Shown: positions 1-7,843, numbered from the stretch's first letter. The stretch: DNA of 9,781 nucleotides from Deferribacteres bacterium JdFR-76 (GCA_002011685.1 MTOL01000436.1:3093-12873); one strand, 5' to 3'. A program made the numbers and translations. Notes: generated from the letters alone by a model not told the origin.

Positions 1-2212
1 GGCTTTCTTCCTGAACCATAACCGCAAAAAGATCTCCGGAACTCACATTCAGCGAAAGCCGTATATCGCGACTGTTGAAATGGTCAAATGTTGTATCCTG
101 AGGTCCAATAACCCGATAAGCCCGGATTCCTGACAGCACCGGAGCCGTCAAATCGAGCCGGATGCGTTCGGAAAGCACGGCTGTGGTATCGGAGAGTTCC
201 GGACCAAACCCGCGAACAAAAAGCGTTTTCCAGCCCTCTTCCTGGGATAGGGCGAAAGTAACAAATACGGTCGTATCCGTCGCCGTAGCTCGGATTATTT
301 GGAAGGGACGCTGAAAGCGTACTGAATTGGCAAAACTGGTCTGCTCGGATATTTCAAATGCCTGGAGTATTCCCCGGAAGGTGACCGCAACCCCAACCAG
401 TGGATTGTCCGTATACGAGGGCGCGGCCCTGAAAAACGACCGAGTGGAATCGGTCAGATCAAAAACCTTCAGATTTACCAGGACGGCCTGAAAGGTTTTC
501 AAAACAGAATCCTCGGCAGCAGTACTTACATTTCCGGCCCGGTCCCTCACCTGAATCTTTACAACATGCCATCCTTGCGCCGCGGGAAGATCTACCGAGA
601 TCGTATCGGAGAAGCTCTGCCCCTGAAGCGATGACCTGGCCACCTGCACATCATCCACCCAAATGTACAGAGAATCCAGGACACCATTGTCCGAAACGTG
701 GACCGAAACCGGCACCTGATCCCGTGCCGTTGCCCGCGATAGAACCTGAAATCGATCCACCTGCGGAGCAATCGGATCATAAACAATTTGCTGACTTACA
801 GGCAGAGAAAGATTGACGGCTTTATCCTTGGCAACCGCATAGAGCGTTTTTGCCCCTGCCGTTGTAGACAGGGTATAGACAACCGATTTATCCCCTGCCA
901 GTGCGACTTCACAATACCGGTTTTTCACCAGGAGATTGTCTTCTGCAATGCAAATGGAATCTATGCCGGAAAAATAACCGTCTTTCGGTACATCTTCTAT
1001 GCCGTACAGTTGCACCAGAACGGTTGGCAATTTGGTCCATCCCGGTTTGGCGGGATGTCCTGTAGTGTCGCCGTATTCTTGAACCTGCAAGCTATCCAAC
1101 CGTGGAGGGGAAGAATCGACCAAGAGATAGGACACGTCCGTTTTGGGCTGGCCGTTGTTTTCCCAGTTGCCGGCGGAATCTTTTGCCAGCGAGTAAAATT
1201 CGTAGTAACCGTCTTTGTTCACGCTGATCTGAAATACCCCTTCTGCAGAAATCAGCGGAGTTAGCAGAAGCGTCCGAGCGAACAGAGAATCCCGATAAAG
1301 GTAAAAGGCGGCTCCCGGTTCCATTTTGTAACCGGTATACAGGCGAATTTCCCGCACTCCGCTCCCCAGAAAATTCTCTCTTCCCGCAAAAGAGTCACTG
1401 GCCGCATAAGAAACGGCAAATGTTTGCTGGTTTACGTAGCGATTCATCCCATTTTTCAGAAGCGAGCGCGGCTGGTGAGTGTCGAGAAAAATCTGGATTA
1501 ACGCTTGGGCGGTATCCGGAGGAGCAGCAAAATTACCTTCACTCCCCGAAAAGGCGGAACCAGGGAGATGCACCGGGTTCCAGGCTGTATCCTGAGCTGC
1601 AAGGTAGAATTCGAAAGGCCCATCGCCAATGCCGGGAGGAACCTGGTAATAGACAGTATCAATGAGGGGCGTTGCGGGAGACGCAACCCTCCCGCCCGGA
1701 TAGAGAACCTGGGCCACCGAATCCCAGGGAGCACTCACATTATGCCCCGGCCGCATGTAAAGGACAACCCGTTTCACGCTGCCGGAAACCGAATCCACTG
1801 CCGAAAAGGCCACCGGCACCGGGTTCCATCTGACAAATACGCGTTTGAGATTATCGAAAACAACAGGCGGGCGTGCATCTTGGGTGGAAGACACTATATT
1901 GGACAGCTGGCCGTTCATCAATACCCGGTATTCGTACGTTTTTCCGTGGAGGAGCCCGAAAAAGTCCTTGTAGTACTCCGACGGATCTCCCATTCCGGCG
2001 GCCGTGTCCCAGGTTGCACTACCCTGCAATCTGTAGATGAAAGTTTTGAGCCCGGTTACCTGATTGGAAAAAACGCGGTTCCACGTTCCCATTGTAACCT
2101 TTGGCTCAGGAAGCAGACGGATGGTATCCTGAGACCTGGCAGAAGCAAACACCCCTAACGTGAAAAGGAGCCCTGCAACATGCAGGGCCATTTTATTGAA
2201 AGAACACCGCAT
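1..2212 (-). CDS. Large exported protein with Ig/fibronectin-like modules, C-terminus outside window
   Basis: The reading frame stays open from the ATG at 2212 to the window edge, giving at least 737 residues. Residues 1-28 form a likely Sec signal peptide: basic start MRCSFNK, hydrophobic stretch around residues 9-23, probable cleavage after Ala25 or nearby. The rest is rich in Asp, Ser, Thr, Val and Tyr with alternating beta-type patterns. Linkers of the form D-x-x-x-P begin new modules near residues 112 (QDARPP), 366 (DSSPP), 479 (DPIAP) and 687 (DLTAP). Phrases such as DSAGNWENN and DRAGNVS are typical of FN3 or Ig-like strands. I see no catalytic motif. The start lies 20 bases after the stop of the upstream gene and has only a weak ribosome site (GAG close to the ATG), so translation may depend on coupling. 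Met8 is a poorer start because it would remove the basic part of the signal peptide. Being exported and modular like its neighbour, it may carry a sorting domain at its unseen end; that is inference. The function is unknown, with surface adhesion or a structural role most plausible. Confidence 0.85.
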   Translation of the reverse strand, partial: MRCSFNKMALHVAGLLFTLGVFASARSQDTIRLLPEPKVTMGTWNRVFSNQVTGLKTFIYRLQGSATWDTAAGMGDPSEYYKDFFGLLHGKTYEYRVLMNGQLSNIVSSTQDARPPVVFDNLKRVFVRWNPVPVAFSAVDSVSGSVKRVVLYMRPGHNVSAPWDSVAQVLYPGGRVASPATPLIDTVYYQVPPGIGDGPFEFYLAAQDTAWNPVHLPGSAFSGSEGNFAAPPDTAQALIQIFLDTHQPRSLLKNGMNRYVNQQTFAVSYAASDSFAGRENFLGSGVREIRLYTGYKMEPGAAFYLYRDSLFARTLLLTPLISAEGVFQISVNKDGYYEFYSLAKDSAGNWENNGQPKTDVSYLLVDSSPPRLDSLQVQEYGDTTGHPAKPGWTKLPTVLVQLYGIEDVPKDGYFSGIDSICIAEDNLLVKNRYCEVALAGDKSVVYTLSTTAGAKTLYAVAKDKAVNLSLPVSQQIVYDPIAPQVDRFQVLSRATARDQVPVSVHVSDNGVLDSLYIWVDDVQVARSSLQGQSFSDTISVDLPAAQGWHVVKIQVRDRAGNVSTAAEDSVLKTFQAVLVNLKVFDLTDSTRSFFRAAPSYTDNPLVGVAVTFRGILQAFEISEQTSFANSVRFQRPFQIIRATATDTTVFVTFALSQEEGWKTLFVRGFGPELSDTTAVLSERIRLDLTAPVLSGIRAYRVIGPQDTTFDHFNSRDIRLSLNVSSGDLFAVMVQEES
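2170..2188 (-). repeat. Perfect 8-bp stem with 3-base loop inside the signal-peptide codons
   Basis: GCCCTGCA (2170-2177) and TGCAGGGC (2181-2188) are exact reverse complements separated by ACA. The hairpin lies about 24-42 bases inside the downstream exported-protein gene, right after its start, so it would form in the mRNA near the initiation site. No U-run follows on the reverse strand, so it is not a normal intrinsic terminator. It could modulate translation or mRNA stability at the operon junction, or be chance within the codons for MALHVAG. Confidence 0.5.
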
Positions 2213-2232
2213 AGCTCAATTATACCGATTCG

Positions 2233-5200
2233 TCACTTGAGGAGCAAGCACTTTTTCATCTGCCGGAACTCTCCCGCACGGATCATGTACAGATAAACAC
2301 CGGAAGCAACGGGTCTACCCTGCGCGTCCGTTCCATCCCAGATCACCTGATGTCGGCCAGGCGGAAGCTCCTGAGATAGAAGCCGCCGGACAATGCGGCC
2401 ATTCAGATCCACCACCAGAATTTTGACCCGCACCGCTTTCGGCAGATCAAACGTAATTGTGGTCGAAGGATTGAACGGATTGGGATAGTTCTGGTACAGG
2501 GCAAATTCTGATGGCAGTTCGGCTTCCTCCTCCAGTCCGGCAATCGGGTTTTTGCTGGAACTTCCGGACACCGGCGCTAGCTCCATGAAATTGGACCAGC
2601 TGGATTCATATCGGTCCCCCTTCTGTGCCAGCATCCGGAAAAACCACCTGGACGCCGGATTGAACGCCCGGTTCAGCACGTAGCGGATCGTATCGGGATC
2701 AAAAGTGTGGGCATCCACAAATTCCCGCTGAGCCGGCGAATTGCGCAATTCGTCACTGAAATAGGATTTGTCACCCATCCAGACAATCAAATACCGGTCC
2801 GCTGCCGGCACTTTTGTCCAGGTTAGCTCAATTCTTCCCGTGGTATCCGCCCATGCAGCTGAAATAATCTGTGGCGCTTCAAAAAAGCGGAATTCCAGCG
2901 GTGGAATCTCCGTATTCCGGTTCCCCGCATAATCTTCAGGGAACAGCCGGAAGAACACAGGATGTTCAAAATAAAAGTCACTCAGTTCAAAGCGCCGAAT
3001 AACAAATGTGGTATCTTCCGGGGAAATATCAGGATATTCATAAAGAAGCGAATCCTTCCCATTCTCCCGGCTTTCAATCTGCAGCACATACCGCCGCAGG
3101 CCACTCACCTGGTCGGTAGAGGGACTCCAATGAAAATAAAGATCCACCAGGGCAACCTCGGTAGTATCCTGAGTCGATTGGACCCGGAATCCAAACGGCA
3201 CTGCAGTGGGTGGAGTTTGATCCAGAACCAATTCCTCCACTCCATCAATTTCAGCGGTGGAAGGATAGAGTGGACTATGTCCCCACCGATCAAATGCTTT
3301 AATTTTTACAAAGATGGATTTCCCCTCGTATAGATTGAATGAATCCGGGTCTAAAAGTCCTGTGAAATAAGTATAATAAAAATCATCCACATTTGTCAAT
3401 TCACTTTTTCGCAGCACTTTCTTCCGCGTAAAGTATTTGTAACCCGGATCATTTCGGAATTCAGGATTATTCGCCAGATAAATTTCCAGTTTTTCCGCAC
3501 CGCGGAAATCGCCACGGCCTGCTTCGCGCCTGATCCCACTCTCTTCATACACCCAGAACCACTCAACTCGCAATGAATCGCCGTCCCCCACCAGCGAAAA
3601 GTATTTCTTTCCGGTAACCGGATTCCGCGAATACAAATGATCCAGCACCGGAATAAAAGCACGGTCTACGTAATTACGGACCATACTGGTATCGTTCAGC
3701 ACCCGGGCACTATCGTTCCCAGCCGGAACATACCTGGGCGGATCATTGGCCTTCTGTTCGTACGGAATAACCTGATAGACATACCGGGCATTGGGTTGCA
3801 AATTGGTCTGATCCATAAAACCGGATTGCTGAAATACCGTATCTTCCGTCCAGAACGTCCACTTTACCGTATCCGACTTCCCTGACTGCCAGCGGAACAC
3901 CTCCACATAAGCGACCAGTTCTGTGGAATGGTCGTTCCAGAAAGGATGTTTCCAGTACTCTTCCCAAGAAACGTAGATGCCGGTGGTATCGAACGGCTGG
4001 TACTGGGTCAAGAGCGTATCCACAGCTGGAATAATGCTCCGCCCGGTATCAACCCGCCGCGGTATGCTCCAGGCCGACCCGCGAAATTCTCCAGAAACCA
4101 GCTCAATGGCTCTCACATATACGGAGTAGATGTTCCCTGGTTCAATGGGAACAGTGATATCCGTTCGGCCGATTACGGTTTCCTGCAGGAAAAACTGTGA
4201 TGTATCCGGATCCACTTCGGCCAACCCTGCGAAGATGCGGATATCAAAGCGGAGAGAGTCTCGCGGAGCAATGCAACTGTCCGGATAGGACGGATAGGAC
4301 CACGCAATTTGCAAACTATCCGCGAAAAAGTGAACTCGATTGACCAAAGGAGCCCGGTTCGAATAGCTGCTGGCAACAACGGCGCTGGTATCCGCCCGGT
4401 TGCCCAAGGCATCCACCGGGATGATGCGGTATTCATATTTCTGGAGAGCCCTCAAGGTCGAACCGGATGGCTGAACAAACCGGTCCACAAATTCTGTTTG
4501 ATCGATCCGGCCAATTTCGGTCCATGTTGATGTTCCGGCTTCCCGACGGAAAAGGAGGTAACGCACGGGCAAACGATCTGCTGCGGCGGCCCAGTGAAGG
4601 TAAATGTCTCCTGCTGTTCCGGTATCAACCCGTGCCTCAAACAGAGCGGGCCTGGCGGGTGCTGCTGAGTCACGCCAGATTTCCAGGCGGTTTGATGGCA
4701 AACTTCGTGCTCCATCATCGAAAACAGCAACCGCATAAATACGGTTTACACCTTCCCGAACCGGTACATTCACCTGCAACTGGGCCGGGTCCAGAAGCAA
4801 CGAGTCGCCGTTGACAAAGAGGACAAGCGTTTGCACGCCGGCTGGATCAAACCGGGTAAACTGCACCTGGATCTGACTTGATCGGGTATATAGCCTGCCA
4901 TTAAATTCCGGGTACTGATCAGCAAAAACCAGAACCGGTGGGATGGGTAACCGCCCGCCCACTTCCCATCGGGTATCTTCCACTTCCCGGGCATTGCCAA
5001 CATGATCAACGCCCACTACACGGTAGAAAACCTGCGCACTCGCGGGAACATCCGCAAAATCTTCCTCATACACATTGTCTCCAGATGCGGCTTGGACAGA
5101 ATCAATGAGGGTCCACTCGCCGGTTTGGCCCAGCCGGCGGAAAACACGGTAATACCCTACTCCGCTAACAGAATCAATAGCAGCTTGCCAGTGGAGTCGG

Positions 5201-6780
5201 ACATATCCCCCACCCTGCCGGGTGGAATCCTCAAACAAATACATCTGCAGGAAAGGAATGTCAGCGGGTGGCGCAGCATCTTGATACGCTCCCACCAGCC
5301 ACCCCTGCTCATTTACGCGGGACCACTCGCTCACATTGCCTGCACGATCTTTGAACTGGGCCCTGAACTTGTAAAAATGGCTATGGACAAACCAGAAGGG
5401 ATTGGCTCCGCCATTGGTAAAATCAAATGTATATGCCACCAAGCTATCGGACACATCATCGACCGATATCCATGGCGAAGACCAGGATTCAAAAAACTGC
5501 ATCCCGGGTTGCCACTCATCCTCAAAAAATTTTGAGCTATCCCTTACCGCCTGAAACCGGACAGAGTCGGCACGAAAAAGTCCGGAAAACTGCGGTAGAT
5601 ATACGGGATTGTACACATAGACGGTATTTTCCAGCCCCCGCTTGTACCAGGTTTTGTGTCCATACCCCATCCCCTTCAGCTGCGGAGAGGTGTAATCACT
5701 TTCATAATCATATCCATAGCCCGTGTGCCAGTAAAAAACCGGTGGAGGGGGAGGCGTTGCATCAGGAATAAACGGACCAAATTCAATCCCTTCCCCCTCG
5801 TTCAGTCCGGCATCCAAGGCAGTAATTTTATAGAAATATTTCATCCCCTCAATCAAATCACCCGGGCTATCCCAGTAATGGAGCGGCGGTGTTTCATTTC
5901 CCTGAACCCATACCGTATCCAGAGCCACAAATGAAGAATCTTCGGCCCGCCGATGCACAACGTAACCCTTAACAAAGCTGGTAGCATCCGATACCGGTTC
6001 CCAGTAGAGATCTACTGTTTTGGCGGGACCTTCATGTCCGTAAGCGACGGTCACCGGGTCTGGAGGAAGCGCATCCTGAATACTATAAACAGTATCGGAA
6101 TGCACCACAACGCTATCCTTCGTGAACCCGAGAATAAAATAGCCGTACTTTTTGCCGTGCTGTAAATTCTCAAATGTGTTGATGAATTCCACCAACGATG
6201 CCCTGTTGAGCTGGCGTGGAGCTGGCATTGATACATTGGTCTCTACATCCAGAATGTAAATCCATTGATCATACAATTTTCTGGAGGGTAGCCAGCGAAG
6301 GGTATTGGTCGTTCCGCCTGTATACTCTGGCTCAGGAAAAATCATGGGGCGAACGCGTAGCTCGTACACCAACGTATCTGCGACAATGGTACCATCCCTC
6401 CGGATCCCGCCCACGATGAGCGTGAAAGGATAAAACCCGCCATCATCCATTCCCGGAGTGAAGATGATTTTATCGTAAATGTAATTCCCAGGGCCGGGGA
6501 GGCGCCGCTCTCGCCAGAACTGAAAAAACGCAGGTCGGTTGGGTATGTGCATGAACAGCGTATCAAAATCACTATCGCTGAAATAGGCGTCGAAACGTAC
6601 CCAGGCGGTATCCCCAATATCGATGGTCATGGGGAAAGGATGGCTGACATCAATCCAGATGGAATCCACTTGGGCAAAAGCAGCTCCAACCAGCAAAAAT
6701 ACAAAAACCAGCGGCAAAAGAATGCCAAACAGACGGAACGGGCGTATATCCATTTCCCCTCTCAAAAATTTCATCAACAT
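2233..6780 (-). CDS. Giant secreted multi-FN3 protein with type IX secretion C-terminal sorting domain
   Basis: The protein has about 1515 residues. The start at 6780 is chosen because AGGAGGG (6794-6788) sits 7 bases before it; an in-frame ATG pair at 6813/6810 has no such site. Residues 1-36 are a signal peptide: charged start, hydrophobic core about 17-35, cleavage likely after AAFA and before Gln37. FN3-like modules can be recognised by W-x-x-x/YxVxR/Y-x-Y-x-V patterns at roughly 236-330, 503-600, 706-797, 808-905, 920-1010, 1187-1290 and 1300-1400. Several are introduced by D-x-x-x-P linkers (235, 339, 500, 703, 1187). The blocks about 340-500 and 1040-1187 do not clearly fit FN3. The C-terminus (about 1425-1515) starts with ALYQNYPNPFNPSTT and continues through DLNGR, WDG and PVASGVYLY. 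In known families this is the FlgD-like type IX sorting domain, removed or used for anchoring at the outer membrane. Few cysteines are present (DSCIAP and KKCLLLK). It is followed 20 bases later by another exported modular protein, so the two probably form one operon. No enzyme domain is visible; adhesin, matrix or scaffold roles are inference. Confidence 0.92.
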   Translation of the reverse strand: MLMKFLRGEMDIRPFRLFGILLPLVFVFLLVGAAFAQVDSIWIDVSHPFPMTIDIGDTAWVRFDAYFSDSDFDTLFMHIPNRPAFFQFWRERRLPGPGNYIYDKIIFTPGMDDGGFYPFTLIVGGIRRDGTIVADTLVYELRVRPMIFPEPEYTGGTTNTLRWLPSRKLYDQWIYILDVETNVSMPAPRQLNRASLVEFINTFENLQHGKKYGYFILGFTKDSVVVHSDTVYSIQDALPPDPVTVAYGHEGPAKTVDLYWEPVSDATSFVKGYVVHRRAEDSSFVALDTVWVQGNETPPLHYWDSPGDLIEGMKYFYKITALDAGLNEGEGIEFGPFIPDATPPPPPVFYWHTGYGYDYESDYTSPQLKGMGYGHKTWYKRGLENTVYVYNPVYLPQFSGLFRADSVRFQAVRDSSKFFEDEWQPGMQFFESWSSPWISVDDVSDSLVAYTFDFTNGGANPFWFVHSHFYKFRAQFKDRAGNVSEWSRVNEQGWLVGAYQDAAPPADIPFLQMYLFEDSTRQGGGYVRLHWQAAIDSVSGVGYYRVFRRLGQTGEWTLIDSVQAASGDNVYEEDFADVPASAQVFYRVVGVDHVGNAREVEDTRWEVGGRLPIPPVLVFADQYPEFNGRLYTRSSQIQVQFTRFDPAGVQTLVLFVNGDSLLLDPAQLQVNVPVREGVNRIYAVAVFDDGARSLPSNRLEIWRDSAAPARPALFEARVDTGTAGDIYLHWAAAADRLPVRYLLFRREAGTSTWTEIGRIDQTEFVDRFVQPSGSTLRALQKYEYRIIPVDALGNRADTSAVVASSYSNRAPLVNRVHFFADSLQIAWSYPSYPDSCIAPRDSLRFDIRIFAGLAEVDPDTSQFFLQETVIGRTDITVPIEPGNIYSVYVRAIELVSGEFRGSAWSIPRRVDTGRSIIPAVDTLLTQYQPFDTTGIYVSWEEYWKHPFWNDHSTELVAYVEVFRWQSGKSDTVKWTFWTEDTVFQQSGFMDQTNLQPNARYVYQVIPYEQKANDPPRYVPAGNDSARVLNDTSMVRNYVDRAFIPVLDHLYSRNPVTGKKYFSLVGDGDSLRVEWFWVYEESGIRREAGRGDFRGAEKLEIYLANNPEFRNDPGYKYFTRKKVLRKSELTNVDDFYYTYFTGLLDPDSFNLYEGKSIFVKIKAFDRWGHSPLYPSTAEIDGVEELVLDQTPPTAVPFGFRVQSTQDTTEVALVDLYFHWSPSTDQVSGLRRYVLQIESRENGKDSLLYEYPDISPEDTTFVIRRFELSDFYFEHPVFFRLFPEDYAGNRNTEIPPLEFRFFEAPQIISAAWADTTGRIELTWTKVPAADRYLIVWMGDKSYFSDELRNSPAQREFVDAHTFDPDTIRYVLNRAFNPASRWFFRMLAQKGDRYESSWSNFMELAPVSGSSSKNPIAGLEEEAELPSEFALYQNYPNPFNPSTTITFDLPKAVRVKILVVDLNGRIVRRLLSQELPPGRHQVIWDGTDAQGRPVASGVYLYMIRAGEFRQMKKCLLLK

Positions 6781-6787
6781 TTTCCTA

Positions 6788-6794
6788 CCCTCCT
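6788..6794 (-). promoter_or_regulatory. Ribosome binding site deciding the start of the FN3/T9SS gene
   Basis: Read on the reverse strand, this is AGGAGGG, followed by 7 bases and then ATG at 6780. It favours that start over the ATG codons at 6813 and 6810, which lie upstream of the Shine-Dalgarno sequence and have no comparable motif. The choice shortens the protein by 11 residues and leaves a signal peptide of ordinary length. Confidence 0.8.
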
Positions 6795-6816
6795 GAAAAG
6801 TAGAGAGCATCATTGC

Positions 6817-6831
6817 GTCTCACCCTGAGAC
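6817..6831. repeat. 15-bp perfect palindrome upstream of the FN3/T9SS gene
   Basis: GTCTCA (6817-6822), CCC, TGAGAC (6826-6831) form an exact inverted repeat with 6-bp arms. It lies 37 bases upstream of the chosen start codon, in the probable leader or promoter region of the reverse-strand operon. It may be a dimeric regulator site or a small leader hairpin; sequence alone does not decide. Confidence 0.45.
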
Positions 6832-6965
6832 AAGATTCTCTTTTCTGCTTCAAAATGATCCAAAACAAGGTAATTTTTTTAAGCGTACAGAAATAACCGC
6901 AAATAACATTCCACTTTTTGGCTGTCATCCGGAAATAGCACAAATCCGCTTTTCCCCAAAAAAAC

Positions 6966-6994
6966 TTGACACCACACCCATTCTACACTATATT
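6966..6994 (+). promoter_or_regulatory. Sigma-70-type promoter of the suf operon
   Basis: The -35 element TTGACA (6966-6971) matches the consensus exactly. It is followed by a 17-base spacer and the -10 element TATATT (6989-6994), which has one mismatch to TATAAT. Transcription is expected to start near 7001, giving a leader of about 57 bases before sufC. Such a strong promoter normally needs a repressor, and an operator-like palindrome overlaps its start point. The element is of the general bacterial type, not the special Bacteroidota -33/-7 type. Confidence 0.8.
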
Positions 6995-6995
6995 T

Positions 6996-7018
6996 AATCC
7001 GACCAAAATGGTCTTATT
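6996..7018. promoter_or_regulatory. Probable Rrf2-family (IscR/SufR-like) operator over the suf transcription start
   Basis: A 23-bp imperfect palindrome has left arm AATCCGAC (6996-7003) and right arm GTCTTATT (7011-7018). Six of eight arm positions pair, and two further pairs lie inside (the core GACCA-AAA-TGGTC, 7001-7013, is perfect). The GAC-N7-GTC spacing with an A/T-rich centre agrees with the recalled IscR type 1 consensus, whose core is GACT-RWWWY-AGTC. It begins 2 bases after the -10 element, so bound protein would block transcription. The palindrome and its position are seen; the regulator's identity is inferred from the suf context and the consensus. Confidence 0.6.
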
Positions 7019-7057
7019 AATGTTAGATTGGGTCGGATTCAAATCAGGAGCCCTAAT

Positions 7058-7843
7058 ATGAGCGAAAAAGAAAATTGCCTGCGAATTGTCGATCTGCACG
7101 TACAGGTTAATGATAAGAAAATTTTGAAGGGTGTCAATTTAGAAATCAAGAAAGGCGAGATACACGCATTAATGGGCCCGAATGGATCAGGGAAGAGTAC
7201 GTTGGCTGCAACGTTGATGGGACATCCTAACTACAAGATCACCAAAGGCGAGATCTGGCTGGATGGCCAGAACATCACGGATTTGAGTCCAGATGAAAGG
7301 GCCCGGATGGGATTGTTTCTGGCTTTTCAATACCCGAGCGAGGTGCCTGGCGTAACCGTAGCCAATTTTCTCCGCCTGGCGCTGAATGCTGTCCGGGGAA
7401 AAGATATTCCGGTTCTGGAATTTCACAAGCTCCTGCACGAAAAGATGAAAGAGCTAAAAATGGACCCCAGTTTTGCCAAACGTTACCTCAACGACGGATT
7501 CTCGGGCGGAGAAAAAAAGCGCAACGAAATCCTGCAAATGGCACTTCTTCAGCCCAAATATGCTATTCTTGACGAAACGGATTCTGGTCTGGACATCGAT
7601 GCCCTGCGTATCGTTTCGGAGGGCGTTAACCGGCTGGTAGGACCGGACCTCGGCATCCTGATTATTACCCATTATCAGCGCATCCTCCATTATATTGAAC
7701 CGCATTACGTTCATGTGCTGTATGACGGGAAAATTATCGAATCCGGTGGCAAGGAACTGGCCGATAAATTAGAAAAGACGGGTTACGACTTTATCCATTC
7801 TAATCGCTCTGAATCCGTACTTGAGGAGGCGCAAAATGGCTGA
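7058..7843 (+). CDS. sufC: SufC, iron-sulfur cluster assembly ATPase
   Basis: SufC is the ABC-type ATPase of the SufBC2D scaffold, a cytoplasmic complex that builds iron-sulfur clusters. ATP binding and SufC dimerisation reshape SufB-SufD during assembly. The protein has 261 residues, close to the family norm of about 250-260. All nucleotide-binding motifs are intact: Walker [10 protein letters not shown] (40-48), Q-loop Gln91 in FQYP, signature FSGGEKKR (148-155), Walker B YAILDE (168-173) followed by TDSGLD, and switch His205 in ITHYQR. There are no membrane segments, as expected for this soluble member of the ABC family. The ATG at 7058 is chosen because AGGAG (7046-7050) lies 7 bases upstream. 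A TTG at 7028, further upstream in frame, falls within the leader and lacks support. The gene is first in the operon, directly behind the strong promoter and operator-like palindrome, and its end overlaps sufB by 8 bases. Confidence 0.97.
   Translation: MSEKENCLRIVDLHVQVNDKKILKGVNLEIKKGEIHALMGPNGSGKSTLAATLMGHPNYKITKGEIWLDGQNITDLSPDERARMGLFLAFQYPSEVPGVTVANFLRLALNAVRGKDIPVLEFHKLLHEKMKELKMDPSFAKRYLNDGFSGGEKKRNEILQMALLQPKYAILDETDSGLDIDALRIVSEGVNRLVGPDLGILIITHYQRILHYIEPHYVHVLYDGKIIESGGKELADKLEKTGYDFIHSNRSESVLEEAQNG
7824..7829 (+). promoter_or_regulatory. Ribosome binding site of sufB, inside the end of sufC
   Basis: AGGAGG lies within the last codons of sufC, 6 bases before the ATG at 7836. It sets the sufB start at 7836, not at the in-frame TTG at 7821, and together with the 8-base gene overlap suggests translational coupling of the two subunits. 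Confidence 0.8.

Larger units (their letters stand above)
6781..7057. other. Divergent intergenic region between the secreted-protein operon and suf
   Basis: This 277-base stretch separates two divergent operons. Its right third holds the suf promoter and operator described separately. Its left end holds the ribosome site and a palindrome upstream of the reverse-strand gene. The middle (about 6832-6965) is A/T-rich with homopolymer runs. On the reverse strand I found no convincing -35/-10 pair and no Bacteroidota-type TAnnTTTG element. No small gene with a plausible start and ribosome site was seen. Confidence 0.7.

Noticed and set aside
1505..2158. 217-codon open frame on the forward strand
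   Set aside because: It is antisense to the partial exported-protein gene, which has a signal peptide and a continuous frame of over 730 codons. The forward frame has no ribosome site and an unnatural composition rich in Arg, His and Pro.
93..3173. GTATCCTGAG recurs four times (near 93, 1587, 2124 and 3164)
   Set aside because: On the coding strand each copy reads CAG GAT AC, encoding Gln-Asp-Thr in Asp/Thr-rich modular proteins. Spacing is irregular and flanks are unrelated, so it is a codon-level coincidence and not a dispersed regulatory repeat.
6781..6813. Upstream start at 6813 for the giant FN3 gene, adding 11 residues
   Set aside because: The strong AGGAGGG at 6788-6794 would then fall inside the coding region, and no ribosome site precedes 6813. 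The shorter form has a normal signal peptide.
7001..7039. Riboswitch or attenuator in the sufC leader
   Set aside because: The leader is only about 57 bases, has no terminator stem with U-run, and its palindromic bases are better explained as protein-binding DNA at the promoter.
7028..7057. TTG start at 7028 for sufC
   Set aside because: It would add ten residues not typical of SufC and would place AGGAG inside the gene; the ATG at 7058 has ideal spacing from that site.
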